Assembly: GCA_038230835.1 (NCBI GenBank)
Contig: JBBRMM010000007.1
Coordinates: 62,001 to 126,000, forward strand
Source of the DNA: DASUHT01 sp038230835
GTDB lineage: Bacteria > Actinomycetota > Thermoleophilia > Gaiellales > JAICJC01
DNA length: 64,000 bases
Reading direction: 5' to 3'
Part shown: positions 20,093 to 27,658 of the stretch, piece by piece
How the letters are laid out: each line of letters starts with the position of its first letter
Numbering within the stretch: position 1 is the first letter of the stretch
Program-made: the position numbers and the translations under genes
The notes under the pieces: model-generated
The model's input: the letters and a program-made list of their open reading frames with translations, nothing else
Database searches by the model: none
What the model was told of the DNA's origin: nothing

Positions 20093-20525
20093 CTACACCG
20101 AGCAGCGCGAGTGCTGCAAGTGCGGCAAGACCTTTGAGGCGCGCGAGATAGGCGAGGGGCTTACTGCCCTCGTGCCGATGTACTGCTCGCCCGAGTGTTT
20201 CCACAAGGCGCGCGGTGCCGAGCGCAAGCAGGCATGGCTCGACGCCGACCCCGAGCGCAAAGCCGAGTACGACCGCAGGCGCGCCGAGCGTCAACGCGAC
20301 AAGCGCAAGCTGCTGCGCGATGCCGACGTGATGCTTGAGGCGTCCATGATCTTTTTGCGCGAGGGGCGCGATCAGCGCAACGACCCCGAGCTGTCCGCCG
20401 CCGCTTTGCTCGCAACCGACATGTACACCGAGCTAATGATCCGGGCGGGCGCAATCAAGCGTGAGGACGGCCTCGGCCTCAAGCCCGCCAGCGAGCGAGG
20501 TGGCAGTCATGCCGACCAAGCCTAA
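20085..20525 (+). CDS. Small zinc-finger-like protein of the element
   Basis: A 146-residue protein with ECCKCGKTFEA and YCSPECFHKA, a probable four-cysteine zinc site in the first 45 residues, then a highly charged helical stretch (about 45-85, rich in Arg, Lys, Asp and Glu). No enzyme motif. It precedes and overlaps the primase by 17 bases, so a DNA-binding or replication-accessory role is plausible. Confidence 0.65.
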   Translation: MSDYTEQRECCKCGKTFEAREIGEGLTALVPMYCSPECFHKARGAERKQAWLDADPERKAEYDRRRAERQRDKRKLLRDADVMLEASMIFLREGRDQRNDPELSAAALLATDMYTELMIRAGAIKREDGLGLKPASERGGSHADQA

Positions 20526-22380
20526 GCCCCTCACCGGGCCGACCTCACCCGCCGAGGGTGCGGCGTGGGCGCACGAGCAGGGCTTTGCCGTGGCGCAGGC
20601 CAAGCCGAACAACAAGCTGCCCCGCACCAAGTGGAAAGCCCAAGCCACCCGCGACGAGCGGATCATCGCGGGTTGGTGGGCAGGCTCACCCAACGCCAAC
20701 GTGATCATCGCCTGCGGCGAGGCGTCCGACCTGCTCGTGATCGACTGCGACCGCAAGGGCGACGTTGACGGCATGGCGGCCCTCAGGGCCGAGGCCGAGC
20801 GGCTCGGCGTGACGATCCCCAAGACCCTGACGGCGAGCACACCCTCGGGCGGCCTGCACCTGTACTACCGACACGTGCCCGGTGTGACTATCGGCCAAAA
20901 CGCCTTGCCCGGCGTTGATTGGCGAGGCGAGAACGGATACGTCGTCGGGCCGGGCTCGACCATCGACGGCAAGGCGTACAAGGTGGCGCGACCGCTGCCG
21001 ATCGTGCCGTGCCCCGACTGGATCGTGGCGCTGCTCAAGGCCAAGCCCGCCAAGGCCGTGCTGGCACCCGTGGCACCCGGCGAGCCCTACCCGGCCCTTG
21101 AGCACGACATTAGGCTGCGGAAAGCGGCCGTCAAGCTGCTGCGAGCGGGTGCCAGCCACGAGTCCGTTGTCGCCGAGCTGTACTACCTGATCGCGGCGCA
21201 TTGCCCGACGCCGCCGGGCAAAGAACCGTACACCGATGCCGATATCCGCGAGCGGTTGGCAAGGCCGCTCGACGGCAAGGACGACCTGCTGCGCGAAATC
21301 CGCCTCGTACACTCGGTCACCGACCCCGAGCTGCGCAAGACCACCCCGAGGTACGTTGACGGGTACGACCCCGACACCGTAAGTGTTCCGGCTGTCGAGG
21401 GCCGGGCGCGCAGGTTTCTGACGCTGGCCGACCTCGACAACCTCGACCCGCCCGAGTTTCTGATCGACCGCGCGATCGTCGCCGAGGGCGACAACATGAT
21501 CGTGGGCCGTCACTCGGCGCTCAAGTCGGCGACCGCGCAGGACATGGCCGTGTGCATCGCGGCCGGTATCCCGTGGCACGGGCACGCCGTCAAGCAGGGG
21601 CGCGTGGTGTACGTGTGCGGCGAGGGCTTGAGCGGCCTGCGCGGTCGATTCGCGGCGCTCAGACGGCACTACGGCGTCGAGATTGACCCCGACATGCTGA
21701 TCGTCACCGACGCTGTACAGCTCACCAAGCCCGAGGCTGTCGCCGAGCTGGCCGACGGCATCGGCACGGCTGCCCTGATCGTGCTCGACACGATCGCCCG
21801 GTGTGCCGTCGGGGTCGAGGAAAACAGCGCCCGCGACATGGGGCTCGTGGTAGCCGGGCTCGGCGAGCTGCGCCGACTGACCGGCGCGGCAACACTCGGG
21901 ATTCACCATACCGGCCATGACGGCGAGCACGGGCGCGGATCGTCCGCCGTACCGGGCGCGCTCGACAGCGAAATCAAGGCCATGCGCGACAGTGACGAGC
22001 TGACGCTCAAGTTCACCAAGGCGCGAGATTGGGCCGAGCCCGACGACCTGCACCTGCGGATCGAGCGTGACCCGTTCGGCGGATCGTTCGTGCTCGTTGA
22101 GTCGGCCGGTATGTCGAGCACCGCAGGCGCGCTCGGTGACCTCTTGGACGTGTGGCCGGTGACGATCGAGGCCGTGCCCGTACGCCGAGGCGAGGCAGCC
22201 GCAAGGCTCAAGATCGACACCACCGACGCCAACGGCAGGCGGGCGATCGGCGTCCGCATGGATCGCCTCGTCACCCTCGGCTACTGCATCGCCCGACAAC
22301 TCGGCACGGCCACCAACTCGCCTTGGGAATACGAGCTGACCGAGCACGGCAGGCAGGCTCGTTTGGGGGCAGCGTCGTGA
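20509..22380 (+). CDS. Bifunctional primase-polymerase / RepA-like helicase
   Basis: A 623-residue replication protein. The N-terminal prim-pol domain (about 10-190) shows LLVIDCDRKGDVDG as the metal-binding acidic motif and TPSGGLHLYY as the downstream histidine motif. The C-terminal RecA-like ATPase (about 300-520) has a P-loop, VGRHSALKSATAQ, in which the usual glycine before Lys is Leu, and Walker B ALIVLDTIAR. A winged-helix-like tail ends the protein. Such fused proteins start replication of satellites and plasmids. ATG 20509 is preferred because GAGGTGG precedes it. Confidence 0.87.
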   Translation: MPTKPKPLTGPTSPAEGAAWAHEQGFAVAQAKPNNKLPRTKWKAQATRDERIIAGWWAGSPNANVIIACGEASDLLVIDCDRKGDVDGMAALRAEAERLGVTIPKTLTASTPSGGLHLYYRHVPGVTIGQNALPGVDWRGENGYVVGPGSTIDGKAYKVARPLPIVPCPDWIVALLKAKPAKAVLAPVAPGEPYPALEHDIRLRKAAVKLLRAGASHESVVAELYYLIAAHCPTPPGKEPYTDADIRERLARPLDGKDDLLREIRLVHSVTDPELRKTTPRYVDGYDPDTVSVPAVEGRARRFLTLADLDNLDPPEFLIDRAIVAEGDNMIVGRHSALKSATAQDMAVCIAAGIPWHGHAVKQGRVVYVCGEGLSGLRGRFAALRRHYGVEIDPDMLIVTDAVQLTKPEAVAELADGIGTAALIVLDTIARCAVGVEENSARDMGLVVAGLGELRRLTGAATLGIHHTGHDGEHGRGSSAVPGALDSEIKAMRDSDELTLKFTKARDWAEPDDLHLRIERDPFGGSFVLVESAGMSSTAGALGDLLDVWPVTIEAVPVRRGEAAARLKIDTTDANGRRAIGVRMDRLVTLGYCIARQLGTATNSPWEYELTEHGRQARLGAAS

Positions 22381-22403
22381 CCTTGATCCGACCACTGATC
22401 CCC

Positions 22404-22515
22404 GTGTGTCACGATGACACACCGTGTGTACACACCGTGTGTCAAATGTGTATGTGCACCGTAGGTGCACACACTGACACACACACACTGACACACGACA
22501 CACGAGCCGACACAC
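22404..22515. repeat. Iteron-like block, candidate replication origin
   Basis: The octamer TGACACAC occurs three times (22415-22422, 22475-22482, 22489-22496) and its complement GTGTGTCA twice (22404-22411, 22437-22444), with near copies up to 22515. They form inverted pairs, with the palindromes GTGTGTACACAC (22424-22435) and GTGCACC-GTA-GGTGCAC (22454-22470) between them. Position directly after the primase-helicase gene is that of an origin in satellites and plasmids. Confidence 0.6.
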
Positions 22516-22534
22516 CGCCCCCGAGGCTGACGGC

Positions 22535-22978
22535 ATGAGCGACCCGAGACACGATGCCCTGCGCGACCTCTTTGGCAGCAGCCCCTACTTGCGCGACCAC
22601 CTGCCCACCGGGCCGATGACCGCTGCCGAGTCGGCCGAGTTCCAAGCCGACTTTATCCGCGCCTGCGAGGGCAACGAGATTCACGAGGTGCGCAGCGGCA
22701 TCCCGATCGTTGACGACCGATTCAGCGAGCCCGAGTACGAGCGCGAGGTTGACCTGCGCATGGCCGACCTGATCGCCGAGTGCATGGCCGTGCACCCCGA
22801 CCTCGACCTGTCCGACCCCAAGACCCTGCGCCTACTGCGAGCGGTGTACGTGCTCGGAACGATGGACGACACCCTGCACGAATACTGCCTGTCTCAGACC
22901 GTGTACACCCGAGCGCAAGAGGCGCGATCAAACGCCGACGCTCAGTACCAAGCCAACCGAAAGGACGACGACACGTGA
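22535..22978 (+). CDS. Acidic hypothetical protein of the element
   Basis: A 147-residue acidic protein with no recognised domain, mostly helical by eye, without cysteine clusters or membrane segments. The ATG follows the iteron block. It ends in a GTGA overlap with the next small gene, so it is part of the early operon. Confidence 0.6.
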   Translation: MSDPRHDALRDLFGSSPYLRDHLPTGPMTAAESAEFQADFIRACEGNEIHEVRSGIPIVDDRFSEPEYEREVDLRMADLIAECMAVHPDLDLSDPKTLRLLRAVYVLGTMDDTLHEYCLSQTVYTRAQEARSNADAQYQANRKDDDT

Positions 22979-23133
22979 CGACACCCGCACCTGCCCTGCA
23001 CCCGCACGCACCAACGTGGGACGAGGACACCAAGCGCGAGGCCAACGCTGCCCTGCTCGCACTCGCACGACGACTGCTGCTCACACCGACACCCGCCCAT
23101 GACAACGACACACACACACACCCGAACACCTGA
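22975..23133 (+). CDS. Small hypothetical protein (52 residues)
   Basis: Starts with a GTG inside the stop of the previous gene (GTGA) and ends in a His/Thr-rich tail made by a CA repeat. The middle, DEDTKREANAALLALARRLL, is an amphipathic helix. No family recognised; coupling and codon use favour a real gene. Confidence 0.4.
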   Translation: MTTPAPALHPHAPTWDEDTKREANAALLALARRLLLTPTPAHDNDTHTHPNT

Positions 23134-23275
23134 CCCTGCCCCCCGTATCGTGGTGCAGCGCGCAGGCGAGCACGGCCTCGACTCGATCAGCTCACCCGCC
23201 CCTATGGGGGATGGCACCTCGATCTTGACACGATGCCAAGGTACCGCCGTCCCTCGACTCTTTTCGCGTGCGCAG

Positions 23276-23305
23276 GTTTCGCGAAACGGTGTAACCTGCT
23301 ATAGG
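23276..23305 (+). promoter_or_regulatory. Promoter and palindromic operator before terS
   Basis: The perfect palindrome GTTTCGCGAAAC (23276-23287) covers the -35 position, 17 bases before an extended -10 TGC-TATAGG (hexamer 23300-23305). CAGGTT and AACCTG arms (23273-23278, 23293-23298) flank it. The terS start is 17 bases past the -10. This suggests TerS is expressed from its own regulated promoter. Confidence 0.5.
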
Positions 23306-23322
23306 CGCACGGCGGTCACCCC

Positions 23323-23877
23323 GTGAGCCGTCGCGGCCCTGCCCCCAAGCCTCGCGAGGCCAAGCTGCTCGCAGGCAACCCAAGCCGACGGCCGCTGCCC
23401 GAGCCCGTGATCGTTGGCGCTCGGCAGGTCGCGGCACCGCTACCGCCTGCCCGGTTGTCGCCCGAGGTGGCCGAGGTGTACACCGACCTGGCCGAGCTGC
23501 TCACCGACGCGGGGTATCTCGTGACGGGCGACCTTGAGCTGCTTGAGCGACTCGCGTTTGCGATCGCACTCGTGCGACGGGTCGAGGACGAGCTGCGGGA
23601 CGCCGAGCTGACCGTCGAGGGTGCTAAGGGTGGCGAGGTTGCCAACCCGCTGCTGCGGATTCAACGGGACGCGGCGAAGCAGGTGCACTCGTTGTGCGTC
23701 GAGTTTGGCTTGAGCCCGAGCGCGCGAGCCCGCCTTGGCGTGACGGTGGCGACGGGCGCAACGTTGGCGCGCAAGCTGCGCGACGACGACACGATCGTGA
23801 CCGCGAGCGGCTCGTTCTCGCGCACCGAGCTGATCAACGAGTACAACAACCGACCCGAAAGTGAGCAAGGACAATGA
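23323..23877 (+). CDS. terS: P27-family phage terminase small subunit
   Basis: A 184-residue DNA-recognition subunit for phage packaging. The N-terminus has the family signature RRGPAPKP then KLLAGNPSRRPLP, followed by a helical core and a C-terminal segment SFSRTELINEYN. It is the only packaging gene in the element; no large subunit is present. In satellites such a TerS redirects a helper phage's packaging machine. The GTG start follows its own promoter; the stop overlaps the next ATG. Confidence 0.85.
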   Translation: MSRRGPAPKPREAKLLAGNPSRRPLPEPVIVGARQVAAPLPPARLSPEVAEVYTDLAELLTDAGYLVTGDLELLERLAFAIALVRRVEDELRDAELTVEGAKGGEVANPLLRIQRDAAKQVHSLCVEFGLSPSARARLGVTVATGATLARKLRDDDTIVTASGSFSRTELINEYNNRPESEQGQ

Positions 23878-24146
23878 TCAAGTGCAGGTGTGGCGCAACC
23901 GTTGACGTGGCGGCCGAAGTGGCCGCCCACCCGCAGTATCGAGGGCACGGGAGCTGCCCCGACTGCGGCCGCGCGATTTGGCACCGTGGCGGCGACTGGC
24001 TCGGCAAGTACATGGTGGAAACCGATCAGGCCATGTCCGACGCCGAGTACAAGGCGTCGGTCACGCTCGTGTTTACCGCCGAGGACGCCGAGTATTTCAA
24101 GGACACCACCGGGTTTGAGTGGCTGCGGGACGACGTGTCGGCGTAG
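23874..24146 (+). CDS. Zinc-ribbon hypothetical protein
   Basis: A 90-residue protein opening with MIKCRCGATVDV and followed by GSCPDCGRAIWHRG, a four-cysteine zinc ribbon in the first 40 residues. The rest is acidic. It overlaps terS by four bases (ATGA) and is probably co-translated with it. Function unknown. Confidence 0.6.
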   Translation: MIKCRCGATVDVAAEVAAHPQYRGHGSCPDCGRAIWHRGGDWLGKYMVETDQAMSDAEYKASVTLVFTAEDAEYFKDTTGFEWLRDDVSA

Positions 24147-24196
24147 TGGGGCTGCGCGGCGGGCGCCCGCCTTGACCCTCGGTATACGATCGTCCG

Positions 24197-25063
24197 GTGG
24201 CTCGCATTTTCGGTGAGGTGGCAGGGCACCCAGAGGGATCGACGTACGCCGATCGGCGCTCTGCTGCCCCGGTGCATGCCCCGTTGCAGCACGGCATATC
24301 GGGCAGCGAGTCCGAGGGCGCCGACTCGATCGTCGTCAGCGGCGGATACGAGGACGACGAGGACTTCGGCGACCTGATCGTTTACACGGGTGCGGGTGGT
24401 CGTGACCCGGCCACCGGGGCCCAAGTCGCCGATCAGGAGCTGACACGACAGAACCTCGCGCTCGCTCGCAGCAGCACCGACGGGCTACCCGTGCGGGTGG
24501 TTCGCGGCGCCGGTGGCGATCCCGCCCGGGCACCCGCGAGCGGGTACCGATACGACGGTCTTTACGCCGTCACGTCCTATTGGCACGAGCGCGGCCGATC
24601 TGGGCACATGGTGTGCCGGTACGAGCTGCGCAAGTTACGCCCGGATGGCTCGATCGCACCGGCACCAACTGCCGCGAGGCCGACCAGCCCGCCGCGAAGG
24701 GCGACGACGACCACCGAGCGAATCGTGCGCATCACGGAGGTGGCGCGCCGGGTCAAGGCGTTGCATGGCAACACTTGCCAGGTGTGCGGCGCGGCCGTCT
24801 CGACCCCGGCGGGGCCGTATGTTGAGGCATCTCACATACGCCCCCTCGGTCGGCCGCACAACGGCCCGGACGCCGAGGCGAACGTGCTCAGCTTGTGCCC
24901 GAACGATCACGTTCGATTCGACACCGGGGGGATCGTGGTGCACGACGACCATCGGATCGAGGACACCGCGTCGGGCGCGACTGTCGGCCGACTGCGAACC
25001 GTGCCTGGTCACTCGATCGACCCAGCCCACCTGGCCTACCACCGGGAGCGGTTCGGCCCGTAG
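24197..25063 (+). CDS. SRA-HNH modification-dependent restriction endonuclease
   Basis: A 288-residue protein. Residues 1-150 are an SRA/YDG domain (SGGYEDDEDFGDLIVYTG, DQELTRQNLAL, LPVRVVRGAGG), which binds modified cytosine by base flipping. Residues 190-285 are an HNH nuclease (CQVCG, ASHIRPLG, NVLSLCPNDHVRFD). Together they form a type IV enzyme that cuts modified phage DNA, a defence gene in a satellite. The GTG start is 6 bases after a -10-like TACGAT, so it likely has its own leaderless promoter. Confidence 0.88.
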   Translation: MARIFGEVAGHPEGSTYADRRSAAPVHAPLQHGISGSESEGADSIVVSGGYEDDEDFGDLIVYTGAGGRDPATGAQVADQELTRQNLALARSSTDGLPVRVVRGAGGDPARAPASGYRYDGLYAVTSYWHERGRSGHMVCRYELRKLRPDGSIAPAPTAARPTSPPRRATTTTERIVRITEVARRVKALHGNTCQVCGAAVSTPAGPYVEASHIRPLGRPHNGPDAEANVLSLCPNDHVRFDTGGIVVHDDHRIEDTASGATVGRLRTVPGHSIDPAHLAYHRERFGP

Positions 25064-25108
25064 ACGGGTCATGGTCACGTCCGGCCACGGTGGTACGGTC
25101 AGCAAGGG

Positions 25109-25702
25109 ATGACCATGCCCGAGCGCAGCATTGCAGACATACTTCGCGCGGCCGTGGCCGCCGTCGATGAGGCGGGGGTTCCTGACGATCTGCGCCCGGC
25201 AGCGTTTTCCAAGGCGGCTGACCTGCTTGCGGGGGTGTCGCCGTCGCCCGCCACTGCCACGCAACGGCAGACCCAAGCGGGCGGCCAACAACCGGCGACG
25301 CACGACGGCGCCAATCTGGCCGAACGGGTCGCCCGCAAACTGGGCGTAAGTGAGGACGCGATCGCAAACGTGTGTGAGATCGACGGCGACGAGGTACGCC
25401 TGCATTTCAGTCACCGACATCTACCGAGCACCACCAAACCGGCAATGCGACAAATCGGTCTTGTGACGGCCGCCCTAAGACAGGGCACAGGTCTGGACGA
25501 CTACACGCCGCAACGTAGGTTGCGCGACGCCTGCGAGCAGTACGGCGTACTCGATGCCGCCAATTTCGCGGCTGCCATAACGTCCCTGCGCGGCAATCTG
25601 TCGTTCCGTGGCACGGGACAGGGACGCGAGGTGAGGGTGACGCCGAACGGTTACAACGCCGCGTCTGAATTGGTCGAGCGTTTGGCAGGCGACCCGACGT
25701 AG
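25109..25702 (+). CDS. Hypothetical protein, first gene of a two-gene cargo
   Basis: A 197-residue protein: an N-terminal helical segment, a Gln/Thr/Ala-rich linker (about 45-65), then a domain with the tract TKPAMRQIGLVTAALRQ and a C-terminal part (LRDACEQYGVLDAANFAAAI, then a beta hairpin to VRVTPNG) that resembles a winged helix. No enzyme motif. It is followed after 50 bases by the TIR-like gene, suggesting sensor and effector. ATG at 25115 is an alternative start. Confidence 0.6.
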   Translation: MTMPERSIADILRAAVAAVDEAGVPDDLRPAAFSKAADLLAGVSPSPATATQRQTQAGGQQPATHDGANLAERVARKLGVSEDAIANVCEIDGDEVRLHFSHRHLPSTTKPAMRQIGLVTAALRQGTGLDDYTPQRRLRDACEQYGVLDAANFAAAITSLRGNLSFRGTGQGREVRVTPNGYNAASELVERLAGDPT

Positions 25703-25752
25703 ATATCGGATTCGGCCTGACTGTTCAACTGCTGCGGCGCACCGGCGATCGG

Positions 25753-26556
25753 GTGCTCGTCGTAGCGCAAGTGGCGGGGTACAGGGCGACCGGCAGGTGG
25801 TTCACCACCACGCAGGTCATCGAGGTGTTCGAGGCGCTGCGGCTGCCGCGACCCGGCAACATGAGCGCAGAAGTCGGCCGCCTTGCCGAGCAGGGATTCT
25901 TGGTCAGGCGGCGCAGCGGTTCAATGTGGTCGCTGACGCCGCTGGGGAACCGGCGCGTAACCGAGCTGATCGGCGGGATTGACCAAGCGCAGCTCGCCGC
26001 GCAACTCGTTGGCGTCGATGGCGCCGAGCTGGGGCACGCACTCCACGCCGTCATTCCGCCCGCACTCGCGCCTCACGCATGGTCACCTGGAATCGCCACG
26101 CTGCTTGGCCAGTACCCGTTCGAAACCAACTTGTTCTGCATGACACGGTTCCCTGGCGATCCCGACGTGGAGGTCACCGGCGCGATCGACGCACTGCGCG
26201 AGGCGGCCGCGACCCACGGCCTGACGATGCACCTCGCGTCCGATCGGTCGATCACCGGCGACTTGTGGGGCAACGTGGCCGCCCACATGTGGGCGTGCCA
26301 GTACGGCATCGGCATCTTCGAGAATCGCGCAGATCGCGGGCTCAACTACAACGTCGTGATCGAGGTCGGTGCCATGCTCATGACCGGTCGCCAGTGCGCG
26401 ATGCTGAAAGACGCGACTGCGCCCGAGATGCCAACTGATTTCGTGGGGCAGATCTATACGCCGGTGGACTTGGACAACCTGGACACCGTGTCAGACGCAG
26501 CGCACAGATGGTTTGCCGACGGGGTCGGCCTCGGCCGCTGCCCATACTGTCCCTGA
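25753..26556 (+). CDS. Winged-helix protein with a TIR-like domain
   Basis: A 267-residue protein. Residues about 5-75 look like a winged helix (TTTQVIEVFEALRL, MSAEVGRLAEQGFLVRR). Residues about 120-240 look like a TIR or nucleoside-deoxyribosyltransferase-type nucleotide-binding fold: LFCMTRFPGDPDVE, a conserved-looking ACQYGIGIFENR, then LNYNVVIEVGAMLMTGR with a candidate catalytic Glu. Such domains cleave NAD+ or bind nucleotides in anti-phage systems. It ends in CPYCP. The domain call is by eye and needs structure prediction. Confidence 0.55.
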   Translation: MLVVAQVAGYRATGRWFTTTQVIEVFEALRLPRPGNMSAEVGRLAEQGFLVRRRSGSMWSLTPLGNRRVTELIGGIDQAQLAAQLVGVDGAELGHALHAVIPPALAPHAWSPGIATLLGQYPFETNLFCMTRFPGDPDVEVTGAIDALREAAATHGLTMHLASDRSITGDLWGNVAAHMWACQYGIGIFENRADRGLNYNVVIEVGAMLMTGRQCAMLKDATAPEMPTDFVGQIYTPVDLDNLDTVSDAAHRWFADGVGLGRCPYCP

Positions 26557-26568
26557 GGCGGTTTGTAG

Positions 26569-26749
26569 CGCGGTGCGCGGTACGCTGGAATCGCACGTGC
26601 CCTACCGCGCGCCCCTGCATGATCGGCGCATAGGTATGCGGTGGTGCCCGCCCGTGCAGGTACTCGGTGTAGGCGTCCCTGAAACGCTCGGCAGCCTCGC
26701 GCAGCTCGCGATAGTTGGGGGTGCTTGTCGGGTTCGGCCTCGACGGCCA
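26569..26749 (-). pseudogene. Coding-like remnant after the small basic gene
   Basis: Immediately past the TAG of the next gene (26750-26752, minus strand) the same frame stays open with a strong third-position GC pattern (NYRELREAAERFRDAYTEYL) for about 55 codons, then runs into the 3' end of the TIR-like gene. No ATG, GTG or TTG starts it. It may be a decayed gene end or a read-through extension. Confidence 0.25.
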
Positions 26750-26896
26750 CTACTTCTTGGGCTTGGGTTTGGTCTGCGACAGCGCGCTCGCGGCGGCTGA
26801 CTTCTCGTCCTTGGTCGCCTTGGGGTTGCGCATGACCTTTGACGCCTCGCTCGCCACCTTGGCCGAGGTCTGTTTGGGGTTCCGCTTGGGTGCCAT
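26750..26896 (-). CDS. Small basic Lys-rich protein of mobile elements
   Basis: A 48-residue protein (MAPKRNPKQTSAKVASEASK at its start, ALSQTKPKPKK at its end). Small proteins of this NPKQTS-KVAS type are common in integrated elements, function unknown. AAGGAG lies 8 bases before the ATG, which supports it well. It is the only supported gene of the element on the minus strand and is divergent from the regulator. Confidence 0.7.
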   Translation of the reverse strand: MAPKRNPKQTSAKVASEASKVMRNPKATKDEKSAAASALSQTKPKPKK

Positions 26897-27161
26897 TCCG
26901 GCAACTCCTTGTGATCGGTGCAACGTGGACTTTCGGGGTAGGTAGGATAATCGGGGGGGCGGACGGACTGCCCGCACTCGACGCGTTGTAAGCCGTTCTA
27001 AGCCCCTCGGGGTCGATCCGGGGTGATCGGGTCGCGGCGAGCGCCCGTGGCGGCCCAACCGGACACTGAGCCCGGTCACGATCTGTATCCCTGTCCGGGT
27101 GATGGCGCTGGCAAGCACGGCATGTACGCTATCGACAACCACCACCAAGGAGAGCGACCAC

Positions 27162-27572
27162 GTGGCAACCCCCAAGAAACTGCGCGTCGCGAGCCCGGTA
27201 GGCATTTTCGAGAGTCGGTTTGCGGACAACCTGCGACGCCTGATCGGCGTTCATCGGACGAATCAGGCCGCCGTCGCCAAGGCGAGCGGCGTCACTCGCC
27301 AAACGATCGCCGAGTTGGTCACCGGGGTTCGCGCCGAGCCGAGCCTCAAGACCCTGTACGGCGTGGCTGACTTGTTCAAGGTCGACCCCGACAAACTCAT
27401 GCGGCGACCGTTCTTTGAGTGGGCGGGCGACTACTTTGCCGGGCTCGGAGCCTCGGACTTGGACGATCGCGGGCTGACGGTTGAGGCCGCCGAAATCGCG
27501 GATCGGCTCGCCACGGCCGAGTGGGCGGTGACCGATGCCAAGCCGCGCAAGCGAAAGGCGGCCAAGCCATGA
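27162..27572 (+). CDS. Cro/CI-type helix-turn-helix regulator
   Basis: A 136-residue regulator with a helix-turn-helix around residues 25-80 (FADNLRRLIGVHRTNQAAVA, SGVTRQTIAELVTGVRAEPS, YGVADLFKVDPDKLM) and a C-terminal tail ending in a Lys/Arg-rich stretch. The GTG at 27162 is preceded by AAGGAG; a longer frame from 27099 lacks this. It is the obvious candidate repressor of the element. TGTCCGG-type motifs lie upstream (27056-27098) and at the integrase and replication promoters. Confidence 0.82.
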   Translation: MATPKKLRVASPVGIFESRFADNLRRLIGVHRTNQAAVAKASGVTRQTIAELVTGVRAEPSLKTLYGVADLFKVDPDKLMRRPFFEWAGDYFAGLGASDLDDRGLTVEAAEIADRLATAEWAVTDAKPRKRKAAKP

Positions 27573-27658
27573 CCCGGTACAATCCCAACCCTCAACCTGA
27601 GGGGATAGAGCACGCGACCACCGAAAACGGGCGCGAGCCCGCCCCCAGCTTGAAATAT

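Noticed and set aside
22377..22538. A small frame starting in a GTGA overlap after the primase, across the TGACACAC repeats
   Set aside because: The product is low-complexity (His, Thr, Asp) and reflects the repeats; the iteron reading explains the sequence better.
22404..23133. Possible CRISPR array in the repeat-rich part of the element
   Set aside because: Units are 8 bases with irregular spacing and CA runs; no long repeats, regular spacers or cas genes.
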